13,687 bases of DNA from an uncultured Ruminococcus sp. (GTDB lineage Bacteria; Bacillota; Clostridia; Oscillospirales; Ruminococcaceae): NCBI GenBank assembly GCA_946186215.1, contig CAMHMM010000022.1, positions 1-13,687 on the forward strand, given 5' to 3'. Positions within the stretch are counted from its first letter, which is position 1; each line of letters begins with the position of its first letter. Shown in pieces: positions 7,169 through 13,474 of the stretch. The position numbers and the translations under genes were made by a program. The notes beneath the pieces were generated by a model that saw only the letters and a list, made by a program, of their open reading frames with translations, made no database searches and was not told where the DNA came from.

Positions 7169-7908
7169 GCCGGATCATCAATACAGACGGTATCGTAATT
7201 CAGCGCAGGGAAGCGGGCGACAGCAGCTTTTACCTGAAAATACTCACCGCAGAGCACGGGCTGATAGATGTTACCGCAAGGGGCGTAAAAAAACAGGGCG
7301 CATCGAATGCTGCCCTGTCTCAGCTTTATACCTGTGCGAGATACAGCCTTTCCATTAGCAAGGGACGGTATTATATCAATTCCGGTGAGCTTATCAAAAC
7401 CTTCTATTCGCTGCGCCTCGACCTGAAGCTTTTCGCCCTTGCATCGTTTTTCTCCGAGGCCGTGTTGTATACCGTCACGGAAAACCAGACTGCCAACGAT
7501 ATCTACAGGCTTTTCGCCAACTGTATGTATATGCTGTGCGAAAAAGGCTGCGATCCGGAATACCTGCGGTTCATATTCCAGCTCAGGCTCATGAGCGATC
7601 TGGGCTTTCTGCCCGGGCTTATCGGGTGCAGGGAATGCAACCGCACCGAAAGCAAAATGTATTTTGCCGTAATGGACGGCTCTTTTTATTGCCGCGACCA
7701 TATCGACCACAGCTACAAATGCTATGAGATCACCGATCAGATGATGGAGGCCATGCGCTTTGTTTGCCTGACCTCGATGGACCGTCTTTTCAATTTCCGC
7801 ATAAGCCCCAGGGCTCTTGCGGTGCTGTGTGATCTCAGCGAAAAGTATATGTACTTCCAGACAGGCAGAAAATTTGATACACTTGATTATTACAAAGGCA
7901 TAGAATAG
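7165..7908 (+). CDS. recO: DNA repair protein RecO
   Basis: RecO loads RecA onto SSB-coated single strands with RecR in the RecFOR pathway and anneals strands. The 247-residue protein has the N-terminal OB-fold pattern (the GIVIQRREAGDSS stretch, residues 9-21, and TARGVKK, 37-43), a helical middle, and a C-x2-C (C155, C158) followed by C-x2-H (C176, H179), a plausible zinc site as in many RecO proteins. Translation is probably coupled to era through the ATGA overlap because no separate ribosome site is seen. The era-recO pairing is common in Firmicutes. Confidence 0.95.
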   Translation: MSRIINTDGIVIQRREAGDSSFYLKILTAEHGLIDVTARGVKKQGASNAALSQLYTCARYSLSISKGRYYINSGELIKTFYSLRLDLKLFALASFFSEAVLYTVTENQTANDIYRLFANCMYMLCEKGCDPEYLRFIFQLRLMSDLGFLPGLIGCRECNRTESKMYFAVMDGSFYCRDHIDHSYKCYEITDQMMEAMRFVCLTSMDRLFNFRISPRALAVLCDLSEKYMYFQTGRKFDTLDYYKGIE

Positions 7909-7911
7909 ACC

Positions 7912-10302
7912 ATGAACAGATATTTAAAAACAATAGAGCTAAACAAGATCCTCGAAATGCTCGCCGCCTGTGCGGGCAACGAGGAAAGCAAGGCTATGAT
8001 ACGCGCTCTCACCCCCTCCTCTGATGTGGAGGTCGTCAGAGCCGAAATGAATAAGACGGAAGCGGCGTTCGATATTTCCGTAAAGAACGGCTCCGCTCCC
8101 TCATATAATTACAAGGATATCCGTCCCCTGCTCGCAAGGGCAAGGTCGGGCTCATCGCTCACATTAAAGGAGCTGCTTGACATTTCCCTGATGCTGCGGC
8201 AGATATCCGCGATATATGATTACCGCACCGAAGCACAGGCTGAAGAAACGGTGCTCGATGAGCTGTTTTATTCCCTCACTCCCCTCAAATACCTCGACGA
8301 CAAAATAAGGGACACCATCCTCAGCGAGGATGAGATAGCAGACACCGCCAGTCCCGCACTCGGAAATATCAGGCGCAAGATCGCACAGGCGGGCATACGC
8401 ATAAGAGAGAGCCTTGACAAGATGCTCCATTCGCAGGAAATGTCAAAGGCGCTTATGGAAAATATCGTCACGATAAGAGACGGCAGATATGTTGTACCTG
8501 TTCGCGCGGAATACAAGGGAAGCGTGCGCGGCATCGTACACGCTGCATCCGCAACGGGCTCCACTCTGTTTATCGAGCCTGAATCGGTGGTCGAGGCAAA
8601 CAATGATATTCGCCTGCTTGAAGCGGAGGAAAAGGCCGAGATCGAAAGGATAATCGCCGCACTCTCCTCCGAAGTGGGGCAGAATGCCGAAAGCATCGAG
8701 CGCGACTACAGCACGGTCTCCGAGCTTCTGGTATACTTTGCGAAGGCATCGCTGGGCGGAAAAATGAAGGCCTGCGTTCCCGTGGTCACCGACGACCGCT
8801 CCGTCTGTCTGATAAAGGCAAGACACCCGCTTCTGGCGCAGGAGACTGCTGTTCCCGTGGATGTCACACTGGGCAGGGAATACAGCACGCTTATCGTGAC
8901 AGGCCCCAACACAGGCGGTAAGACTATACTGCTCAAAACCGTGGGACTGCTCACCGCCATGACCATGTGCGGCATGATGATACCCGCCTCCGACGGCACA
9001 GCAGTCTCGGTATTTGACAATATCCTTGTGGATATCGGCGATATGCAGAGCATCGAGGAAAGTCTTTCCACCTTCTCCTCGCATATGAACAATATCGTAA
9101 GGATAATCGAAGCTGCAGGCAGCGGCTCACTGGTACTTCTGGATGAGCTGGGCGGCGGTACGGACCCCATCGAGGGCGCAGCACTTGCAGCAGCGATAAT
9201 AGAGCGGCTCCTTTCTCTGGGTGCCCGCTCACTGGTGACCACCCATTATCAGGAGCTCAAGGTATTTGCCCTGCAGACCGATGGCGTACAGAATGCCTCC
9301 TGCGAATTCGATATGAAGACACTGCGCCCCACATACAGGCTGATAGTGGGCTCTCCGGGCAAATCAAACGCCTTTTCCATTTCCGCAAAGCTCGGTGTTC
9401 CAAAGGATATCATAGAATGTGCAAAGCAGAAGGTATCACAGAGCAATGTGGATTTTGAAGCGGCCGTAACTCAGCTTGAAGCTTCACGAAAGGCTTACGA
9501 CAGACAGAACACCGAGCTTGCCCGTCTCAGAAAAGAACAGGAAGAGCTGGTAAGGAAGTTTGAAGCCGAGCGCGAGGAGCTTCGCGCCTCAAAGGAAACA
9601 GAGCTTGAAAAGGCACGAGTGCAGGCAATGCAGATAATCGAAAACTGCCGCCTGCAGTCGGACAAGCTGCTCGATGAACTGGCAGAGATACGCAAGGAGC
9701 GCAACAAGGAAGAGCTTGAACGCCGCAGCGCCGCAGCAAAATCCTCGGTGCGCAGCACTCTGGGCAAGATGTATGATGAGGCAAATCCCGTTGTGCGCCG
9801 TGAGGTAAGCGAATACAAGCCGCCCCGCCCCTATCATAAAGGCGACAGGGTACAGCTTGCAGACATAGGCAAGAGCGGTATACTCGTAAGCGAGCCCGAC
9901 AGCTCGGGCAATGTATTCGTGCAGATAGGCACCATGAAAACAAAGACGAACACATCCCGCCTGCGCCTTATGGACGGCGCACCCGAGCCGGAACAGCCCA
10001 AGACCAGAAAGTGCTCGGCTGTATCGAGAACGGGAGTTACGGGCAATGCTGCCCGCCGTCCGTCAATGGAGCTCGATATCCGCGGCTATGCGGTGGATGA
10101 CGGCATCTTAGAGGTGGATTCATTTATTGACGGCGCAGTGCTGCAGCACGCAGGCTTTGTCACCATAATCCACGGAAAGGGCACAGGCGTTCTGCGTGAC
10201 GGAATACAGCGGCACCTGAAAAATCACCCCTCTGTACGCAGCTTCCGAAACGGAGTATACGGCGAGGGCGAAAACGGCGTTACTGTTGTAGAGCTGAAAT
10301 AA
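7912..10302 (+). CDS. mutS2: Endonuclease/ribosome-rescue ATPase MutS2
   Basis: MutS2 is a MutS-like ATPase with a C-terminal Smr nuclease domain; it has been linked to suppression of recombination and, in Bacillus, to splitting of collided ribosomes. In 796 residues there are a helical core, Walker A GPNTGGKT (331-338), Walker B LVLLDE with D411-E412 followed by GGGTDP, a long charged coiled coil (about 515-620), a KOW-like region, and the Smr domain with LDIRG (721-725) and HGKGTG (754-759). It lacks the MutS mismatch-recognition domain, as expected. It starts three bases after recO and is the last gene of the operon. Confidence 0.97.
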   Translation: MNRYLKTIELNKILEMLAACAGNEESKAMIRALTPSSDVEVVRAEMNKTEAAFDISVKNGSAPSYNYKDIRPLLARARSGSSLTLKELLDISLMLRQISAIYDYRTEAQAEETVLDELFYSLTPLKYLDDKIRDTILSEDEIADTASPALGNIRRKIAQAGIRIRESLDKMLHSQEMSKALMENIVTIRDGRYVVPVRAEYKGSVRGIVHAASATGSTLFIEPESVVEANNDIRLLEAEEKAEIERIIAALSSEVGQNAESIERDYSTVSELLVYFAKASLGGKMKACVPVVTDDRSVCLIKARHPLLAQETAVPVDVTLGREYSTLIVTGPNTGGKTILLKTVGLLTAMTMCGMMIPASDGTAVSVFDNILVDIGDMQSIEESLSTFSSHMNNIVRIIEAAGSGSLVLLDELGGGTDPIEGAALAAAIIERLLSLGARSLVTTHYQELKVFALQTDGVQNASCEFDMKTLRPTYRLIVGSPGKSNAFSISAKLGVPKDIIECAKQKVSQSNVDFEAAVTQLEASRKAYDRQNTELARLRKEQEELVRKFEAEREELRASKETELEKARVQAMQIIENCRLQSDKLLDELAEIRKERNKEELERRSAAAKSSVRSTLGKMYDEANPVVRREVSEYKPPRPYHKGDRVQLADIGKSGILVSEPDSSGNVFVQIGTMKTKTNTSRLRLMDGAPEPEQPKTRKCSAVSRTGVTGNAARRPSMELDIRGYAVDDGILEVDSFIDGAVLQHAGFVTIIHGKGTGVLRDGIQRHLKNHPSVRSFRNGVYGEGENGVTVVELK

Positions 10303-10335
10303 GACGGCGGCGAAACGCCGCAGTTACCCTCTGTT
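10303..10335 (+). repeat. Mosaic intergenic repeat, fragment B
   Basis: A GCGGCG-AAA-CGCCGC hairpin (10307-10321) begins four bases after the mutS2 stop and runs into GTTACCC and TGTTTAT. The same hairpin is found inverted at 13432-13446, also next to GTTACCC. It may stabilise or end the operon mRNA, though there is no U tract. Confidence 0.6.
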
Positions 10336-10379
10336 TATATAAGCGGATAACCGCGTTTTGCCATACTTAATAACCACCA

Positions 10380-10408
10380 AGCAGCTGAAGGCTTTGCCCT
10401 CAGCTGCT
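10380..10408. terminator. Hairpin between convergent mutS2 and iorB
   Basis: AGCAGCTGA (10380-10388) pairs with TCAGCTGCT (10400-10408), with GGC-TTT-GCC stacking inside. It lies between two converging units. The following bases are T-rich on neither side strongly, so it is a probable but imperfect terminator for either strand. Confidence 0.55.
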
Positions 10409-10443
10409 AACTTTATACCTAAATTTATAGATTCTTAACAATC

Positions 10444-11058
10444 TCAATCCCCGTCAAATACGATATCCTCGGTCAGCGCCCTGAGATTGAGCTCCACAAA
10501 CTGCGGCTTTACGGTCTTTTTCATCGTCTCCACGATATCCTCCGCAGTAATACCCTCAGCCGCACCGCATTTCACAGCCGCAGAGAGCATCAGCATATTG
10601 AGCACCTTGGGTGAACCCACCTTGTGCGTAAGAGCCTCACAGTCAAAGGCAAACAGCTCTATCCTGCCATGTGAAGCCTTTTCCCGCAGGAAGGACAGCA
10701 TATCCTCAGAACGGTATTCGCCGCCTGTAAGCGCCGCTGTCACGGGCATGATCGCATGGGTGTTCACGATCATTTTTCCTCCCTCTCTGAGCCATGAGAT
10801 ATTGCGCACAGCCTCTGCGGGCTCAAAGGCGATCATCACATCAGCCTTACCCTTTTCAAAAATGGGGCTGAATATCTCCTCGCCCTTTTCGGGGGATGCA
10901 GTACGCAGGAACGAAGTCACTGCGCCGCCCTTCTGCGCCATTCCTATGGTCTCCGCGCTCATGACGGAAAGTCCCCTGCTCATGGATGCCGCGGCGATAA
11001 GCTTGGATGTAAGGACGATACCCTGTCCGCCGACACCGCATATTATAATATTATTCAT
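10444..11058 (-). CDS. iorB: Indolepyruvate:ferredoxin oxidoreductase, beta subunit
   Basis: IorAB oxidises aryl pyruvates from aromatic amino-acid breakdown to aryl-acetyl-CoA, passing electrons to ferredoxin; the beta subunit is the pyruvate-ferredoxin-oxidoreductase gamma-type domain. The 204-residue product has GVGGQGIVLTSK (8-19), SAETIGMAQKGGAV, and the FEPAEAVRN block that distinguishes IorB from other gamma subunits, then a C-terminal PQFVELNLRAL. An AAAGG site five bases before the ATG supports the start. The large alpha subunit (IorA), normally next door, is absent here: the upstream gene is xylA, with a terminator-like stretch between. No clear promoter is visible. Confidence 0.88.
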   Translation of the reverse strand: MNNIIICGVGGQGIVLTSKLIAAASMSRGLSVMSAETIGMAQKGGAVTSFLRTASPEKGEEIFSPIFEKGKADVMIAFEPAEAVRNISWLREGGKMIVNTHAIMPVTAALTGGEYRSEDMLSFLREKASHGRIELFAFDCEALTHKVGSPKVLNMLMLSAAVKCGAAEGITAEDIVETMKKTVKPQFVELNLRALTEDIVFDGD

Positions 11059-11092
11059 GTTTGCCTTTCATCCTTCGTTTATGTCTGCTAAA

Positions 11093-11148
11093 AAAAGCCC
11101 GTGCGCTTTTCCGAAATAATCCGCAAGGAACGGATGCCCCTTGCGGAT
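11093..11148 (-). terminator. Terminator region of xylA
   Basis: Reading the minus strand just after the xylA stop, ATCCGCAAGG and CCTTGCGGAT (11148-11119) form a ten-pair hairpin with a ten-base loop. About ten bases later AAAAGC and GCTTTT (11110-11093) form a smaller hairpin ending in a seven-T run. Together they should end most xylA transcripts ahead of iorB. Confidence 0.7.
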
Positions 11149-11153
11149 AATGA

Positions 11154-12491
11154 TCATCGCTTATGTTGTATCAGGGTGAAAAGGATATTGTTGAGGATAG
11201 CCTCGAGGTATTCCTGTCTGCCGCTGATAAGGCTGCCTGTTACCTCGCCCTTTTCGATGACATACTTTTCAAGATCCTGGATGGTAGCCTTGCCGCTGAT
11301 TATATCAGCGCCGATGCCGCTGTTCCAGCTTGAATATCTCTCAGCTGTGAAGCTGTCGATCCTGCCGTCCTTTATGAGCTTGTCAGCAGCTCTCAGGCCG
11401 AGTGCGAATGTATCGATACCTGCGATGTAGCTGTAGAAGATATCCTCGGGTGTGAAGGAGCCTCTGCGAGCCTTTGCGTCAAAGTTGAGACCGCCGTTGG
11501 TGAAGCCGCCTGCCTTGAGCACCTCATACATAGCAAGTGTTGCATCGTAGATATTGGTGGGGAACTGGTCGGTATCCCATCCGAGGAGAGCATCGCCCTG
11601 GTTTGCGTCGATCGAGCCGAACAGACCGTTCTCTCTTGCAACCCTAAGCTCATGCTGGAAGGTGTGGCCTGCCAGTGTAGCGTGGTTAGCCTCGATGTTC
11701 ATCTTGATATCCTTGTCAAGACCGTACTTTCTCAGGAAGCCGATAACTGTTGCAGTATCGAAATCATACTGATGCTTTGTGGGCTCCTTGGGCTTGGGCT
11801 CGATATAGAAATCACCGGTGAAGCCGATGGAACGGCCGTAGTCAATGGTCATTCTGAGGAGCCTTGCCATATTGTCCTGCTCGAGGCCGAGATTGGTGTT
11901 TAGAAGAGTTTCATAGCCCTCTCTGCCGCCCCAGTAAACATAGCCTGTACCGCCGAGCTTTACAGTAGCCTCGATAGCCTTCTTGATCTGGGCTGCGGAG
12001 TATGCGAAAACATCAGCGGAGGGAGATGTGCCTGCACCATGCATGAAGCGGGGATGATCGAAGCACTTTGCTGTGCCCCAGAGGAGCTTCTTGCCTGTTG
12101 CCTTCTGCTTCTCAGCGAGATAGTCAACTACCTTGTCCAGCTTTTCAGCAGTCTCGGAGAAGGAGCCGTACTCGGGAGAAAGGTCTCTGTCGTGGAAGCA
12201 GTAATAATCTATCGAAAGCTTGTCCATGATCTCGAATGCAGCATCTACCTTTGCGATAGCGCGCTTCTCGGGATCTGTCTCGCCCCATGTCTTGTCAGCT
12301 GTACCGACACCGAACATATCTGTTCCGTCGCCGCCCATTGTATGCCACCAGGAGAGCGCAAACTTCAGTTGCTCCTTCATGGTCTTGCCTGCTACGACCT
12401 CATCGGGATCATAATACTTGAACGAAAGAGGATTAGTGCTTTCCTTACCTTCATAGGCGATCTTTTTGATGCCGGGGAAAAATTCTGACAT
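11154..12491 (-). CDS. xylA: Xylose isomerase (class II)
   Basis: XylA converts D-xylose to D-xylulose with divalent metal ions, the entry step of xylose use in the cytoplasm. From the ATG at 12491 the product is 445 residues. Catalytic H100 and D103 lie in YYCFHDRD, and the metal ligands are present: E231 and K233 in IEPKPKEPTKHQYD, E267 and H270 in NIEANHATLAGH, D295, D306, D308 and D338. The N-terminal insert with WWHTMGGDGTDMFG marks class II. The sequence closely resembles Ruminococcus flavefaciens XylA. A GGAGG site lies eight bases before this ATG; an in-frame TTG six bases earlier is disfavoured. No xylulokinase or XylR gene is in the window. A strong promoter and a GC-rich leader hairpin precede it. 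Confidence 0.97.
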   Translation of the reverse strand: MSEFFPGIKKIAYEGKESTNPLSFKYYDPDEVVAGKTMKEQLKFALSWWHTMGGDGTDMFGVGTADKTWGETDPEKRAIAKVDAAFEIMDKLSIDYYCFHDRDLSPEYGSFSETAEKLDKVVDYLAEKQKATGKKLLWGTAKCFDHPRFMHGAGTSPSADVFAYSAAQIKKAIEATVKLGGTGYVYWGGREGYETLLNTNLGLEQDNMARLLRMTIDYGRSIGFTGDFYIEPKPKEPTKHQYDFDTATVIGFLRKYGLDKDIKMNIEANHATLAGHTFQHELRVARENGLFGSIDANQGDALLGWDTDQFPTNIYDATLAMYEVLKAGGFTNGGLNFDAKARRGSFTPEDIFYSYIAGIDTFALGLRAADKLIKDGRIDSFTAERYSSWNSGIGADIISGKATIQDLEKYVIEKGEVTGSLISGRQEYLEAILNNILFTLIQHKR

Positions 12492-12537
12492 TTGCAAAAC
12501 CTCCGTTTATAGTTTTATAGTTGATTTGTATACACAG

Positions 12538-12562
12538 TCGGGCTGCCGCCAAAGCCGCCCGA
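12538..12562 (-). promoter_or_regulatory. GC-rich hairpin at the 5' end of the xylA leader
   Basis: TCGGGC and GCCCGA (12562-12538) pair, with two further pairs inside after one mismatch. The predicted start of transcription is near 12565, so the hairpin forms the very first bases of the mRNA and leaves the GGAGG at 12504-12500 free. It could protect the message from decay; no terminator or antiterminator partner is seen. Confidence 0.5.
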
Positions 12563-12571
12563 TTTATGTAT

Positions 12572-12600
12572 ATTTTACTATATTATCCACACATTGTCAA
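12572..12600 (-). promoter_or_regulatory. Promoter of xylA
   Basis: On the minus strand, consensus TTGACA (12600-12595) and TAAAAT (12577-12572) are 17 bases apart. I found no convincing XylR-type operator or catabolite-responsive element around it. Confidence 0.85.
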
Positions 12601-12675
12601 GCATTTATCGCTATTTTGCCTAATCAAAATTTGCGGTATTGGGAGTAAGAAAAAGATCATACATAAATATCCCTT

Positions 12676-12705
12676 TTATCAATTAGGTTTCATGTATGCT
12701 ATACT
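12676..12705 (+). promoter_or_regulatory. Possible promoter of the structured RNA/small-peptide unit
   Basis: TATACT (12700-12705) with TG one base upstream forms an extended -10. The best -35 candidate, TTATCA (12676-12681), is weak and 18 bases away. Transcription would start near 12712, exactly where the first hairpin of the leader begins. Confidence 0.5.
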
Positions 12706-12711
12706 ATAACC

Positions 12712-12952
12712 ATACCGAAAAGGTTGGAACACACCAAAACGGTATACAAATTGAATAGCACTGAAATGGTGCAGTGCAGTGGCTTTTGACTAAATGCCGC
12801 TAAAACCCTACAGGTATCACCATATTTTGCCAACGCACTTAATTGTGTACGGTATGCCGTGAAAGAGGAGCAGCACCAGTCTATACCTATACTATGCAAA
12901 CCGTATAGGCGTACAGAGGGCTGGTGCTAAACTGTAGGGCAATTAGTCAAAA
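12712..12952 (+). ncRNA. Candidate structured leader RNA before the 44-codon frame
   Basis: The stretch has no full gene but many complementary segments. ATACCG/CGGTAT (12712-12717 with 12740-12745) encloses TTGG/CCAA. GCACTG/CAGTGC pairs at 12758-12763 and 12772-12777. A long-range stem joins 12784-12793 to 12943-12952 (TTTTGACTAA with TTAGTCAAAA), continued after one A-A mismatch by TGCC/GGCA. Inside it CCCTACAG (12806-12813) can pair with CTGTAGGG (12932-12939), sharing two G with the TGCC/GGCA pairing. AGCACCAG/CTGGTGCT (12872-12879 with 12921-12928) holds an inner CCTATAC/GTATAGG stem. The closing strand ends three bases before GGAGGG, so folding could control translation of the next frame. 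No known RNA class was recognised. Confidence 0.5.
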
Positions 12953-12967
12953 AAGGAGGGATGAATT

Positions 12968-13102
12968 TTGCAGCGATATAAAAAACCACACCGGCAAAAG
13001 TTTATACGAGTGCCGATGTGGTTAGTTGTGCTGTTCTACATATCGTTAGCCCTGAACAGTATAACTTTAGGCGTTGCTTTGTACATCATTAGTACACTGT
13101 AA
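12968..13102 (+). CDS. Small basic single-helix membrane peptide (candidate type I toxin)
   Basis: A TTG start lies seven bases after GGAGGG (12955-12960), part of an AAAAAAGGAGGG stretch that is among the best ribosome sites in the window. The frame encodes 44 residues: a basic head (R3, K5, K6, H8, R9, K11, R14), then one uninterrupted hydrophobic helix (about residues 17-42), ending directly at TAA. An in-frame TGA at 12962 excludes an earlier start. An ATG at 12961 touches the ribosome site and would give only six codons in another frame. A terminator hairpin follows nine bases after the stop, and a minus-strand RNA appears to cover most of the frame. Size, charge and helix fit type I toxins, but a leader peptide or small regulator of a membrane complex is possible. 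No homologue was recognised. Confidence 0.55.
   Translation: MQRYKKPHRQKFIRVPMWLVVLFYISLALNSITLGVALYIISTL
12980..13023 (-). terminator. Intrinsic terminator on the minus strand, inside the small frame
   Basis: AACCACA and TGCCG-type arms (13023-13011 with 12996-12984) make 12 pairs broken by one C-A mismatch, with a 14-base loop. On the minus strand they are followed by six T (12985-12980 complement). This is a textbook terminator placed within codons 5-19 of the plus-strand frame. Confidence 0.75.
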
Positions 13103-13110
13103 CGCGCTGG

Positions 13111-13139
13111 GTGTGGGATAGTAACACCCTGTCCCACAC
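13111..13139 (+). terminator. Terminator hairpin of the small-peptide transcript
   Basis: GTGTGGGA (13111-13118) pairs with TCCCACAC (13132-13139), followed by a moderately T-rich TCTTATTAT. A competing GGGTGT/ACACCC stem (13109-13114 with 13124-13129) is possible. The same hairpin would form the 5' end of the antisense RNA. Confidence 0.65.
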
Positions 13140-13143
13140 TCTT

Positions 13144-13172
13144 ATTATATCGCTTAATTTGGGTGTTGTCAA
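13144..13172 (-). promoter_or_regulatory. Perfect consensus promoter of the antisense RNA
   Basis: On the minus strand, TTGACA (13172-13167) and TATAAT (13149-13144) both match consensus and are 17 bases apart. It is the only promoter in the window with both hexamers perfect, yet no gene lies within reach before the terminator at 12980, which points to a noncoding product. Confidence 0.85.
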
Positions 13173-13182
13173 CATGATAGCG

Positions 13183-13192
13183 ACAAATTTGT
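13183..13192. promoter_or_regulatory. Ten-base palindrome upstream of the antisense promoter
   Basis: ACAAATTTGT is a perfect palindrome ending 10 bases upstream of the -35 of the antisense promoter. It could bind a dimeric regulator, but a single short palindrome is weak evidence. Confidence 0.25.
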
Positions 13193-13206
13193 GCATTTTT
13201 ACCATG

Positions 13207-13254
13207 AGCGCAAAAGGTATGCGAACTGCTGCGGCTTCGTGCTACTCTTGCGCT
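13207..13254. other. Inverted repeat in the gene-free stretch before repeat copy C
   Basis: AGCGCAA (13207-13213) pairs with TTGCGCT (13248-13254), with a short CGAA/TTCG stem inside. Outside it, TTACC and GGTAA also pair loosely. No gene or promoter is seen close to it; its role is unknown. Confidence 0.3.
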
Positions 13255-13289
13255 TATGCAAAAGTGCATCGGTAATATTGTGCGTGAAA

Positions 13290-13470
13290 AACCCCTCCGC
13301 CTCACTGCGCTCGGCACCTCCCCTTTCAGGGGCGGCAAGCTATTATTTGTGAGTTTACTCTTCAAACATGGCTTTTGCTAAAGCTCCGAGCCCCAAATGA
13401 GCGTTACCCACAAATAAACATACGGGTAACAGCGGCGTTTCGCCGCCGGGTGGGTGCGGGCTTTGCCCGC
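13290..13470 (+). repeat. Mosaic intergenic repeat, copy C
   Basis: The block AACCCCTCC to CTCCCCTTTCAGGGG plus GGCAAG (13290-13339) is in the same orientation as in copy A. The next modules are inverted relative to copy A: AAAGCTCCGAGCC (13380-13392), CAAATG, TACGGGTAAC (13421-13430), a GCGGCG-TTT-CGCCGC hairpin (13432-13446, shared with fragment B) and GCGGGC-TTT-GCCCGC (13456-13470). No coding frame is supported; the long minus-strand frame across it is a repeat artefact. Confidence 0.75.
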
Positions 13471-13474
13471 CTGC

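Larger units (their letters stand above)
12978..13139 (-). ncRNA. Candidate antisense RNA opposite the small membrane peptide
   Basis: A consensus minus-strand promoter at 13172-13144 would start an RNA near 13139 and a strong intrinsic terminator would end it near 12978, giving about 160 bases. It would open with a GTGTGGGA/TCCCACAC hairpin, then run complementary to all but the first few codons of the 44-codon frame. It contains no supported coding frame. Gene order and overlap match antisense antitoxins that pair with the body and 3' end of a toxin mRNA rather than its ribosome site. Confidence 0.55.

Noticed and set aside
12489..12497. TTG start for xylA two codons upstream
   Set aside because: The ATG at 12491 has the GGAGG at an eight-base spacing and matches the family N-terminus; the TTG is too close to the ribosome site.
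12500..12640. XylR operator or catabolite-responsive element at xylA
   Set aside because: Nothing convincingly matches the known Firmicutes consensus sites on either strand.
12699..12899. Minus-strand frame of 66 codons in the xylA upstream region
   Set aside because: No ribosome site, no recognised motif, and it lies opposite the stems of the structured RNA.
12961..12981. Six-codon ATG frame at the strong ribosome site
   Set aside because: The ATG directly abuts GGAGGG, leaving no spacing for initiation; the TTG at 12968 is placed correctly.
13036..13365. Minus-strand frame of 109 codons
   Set aside because: It crosses repeat copy C, the antisense promoter and terminator; its N-terminal part (LPPLKGE-type residues) is the translation of the repeat, a known kind of spurious protein.
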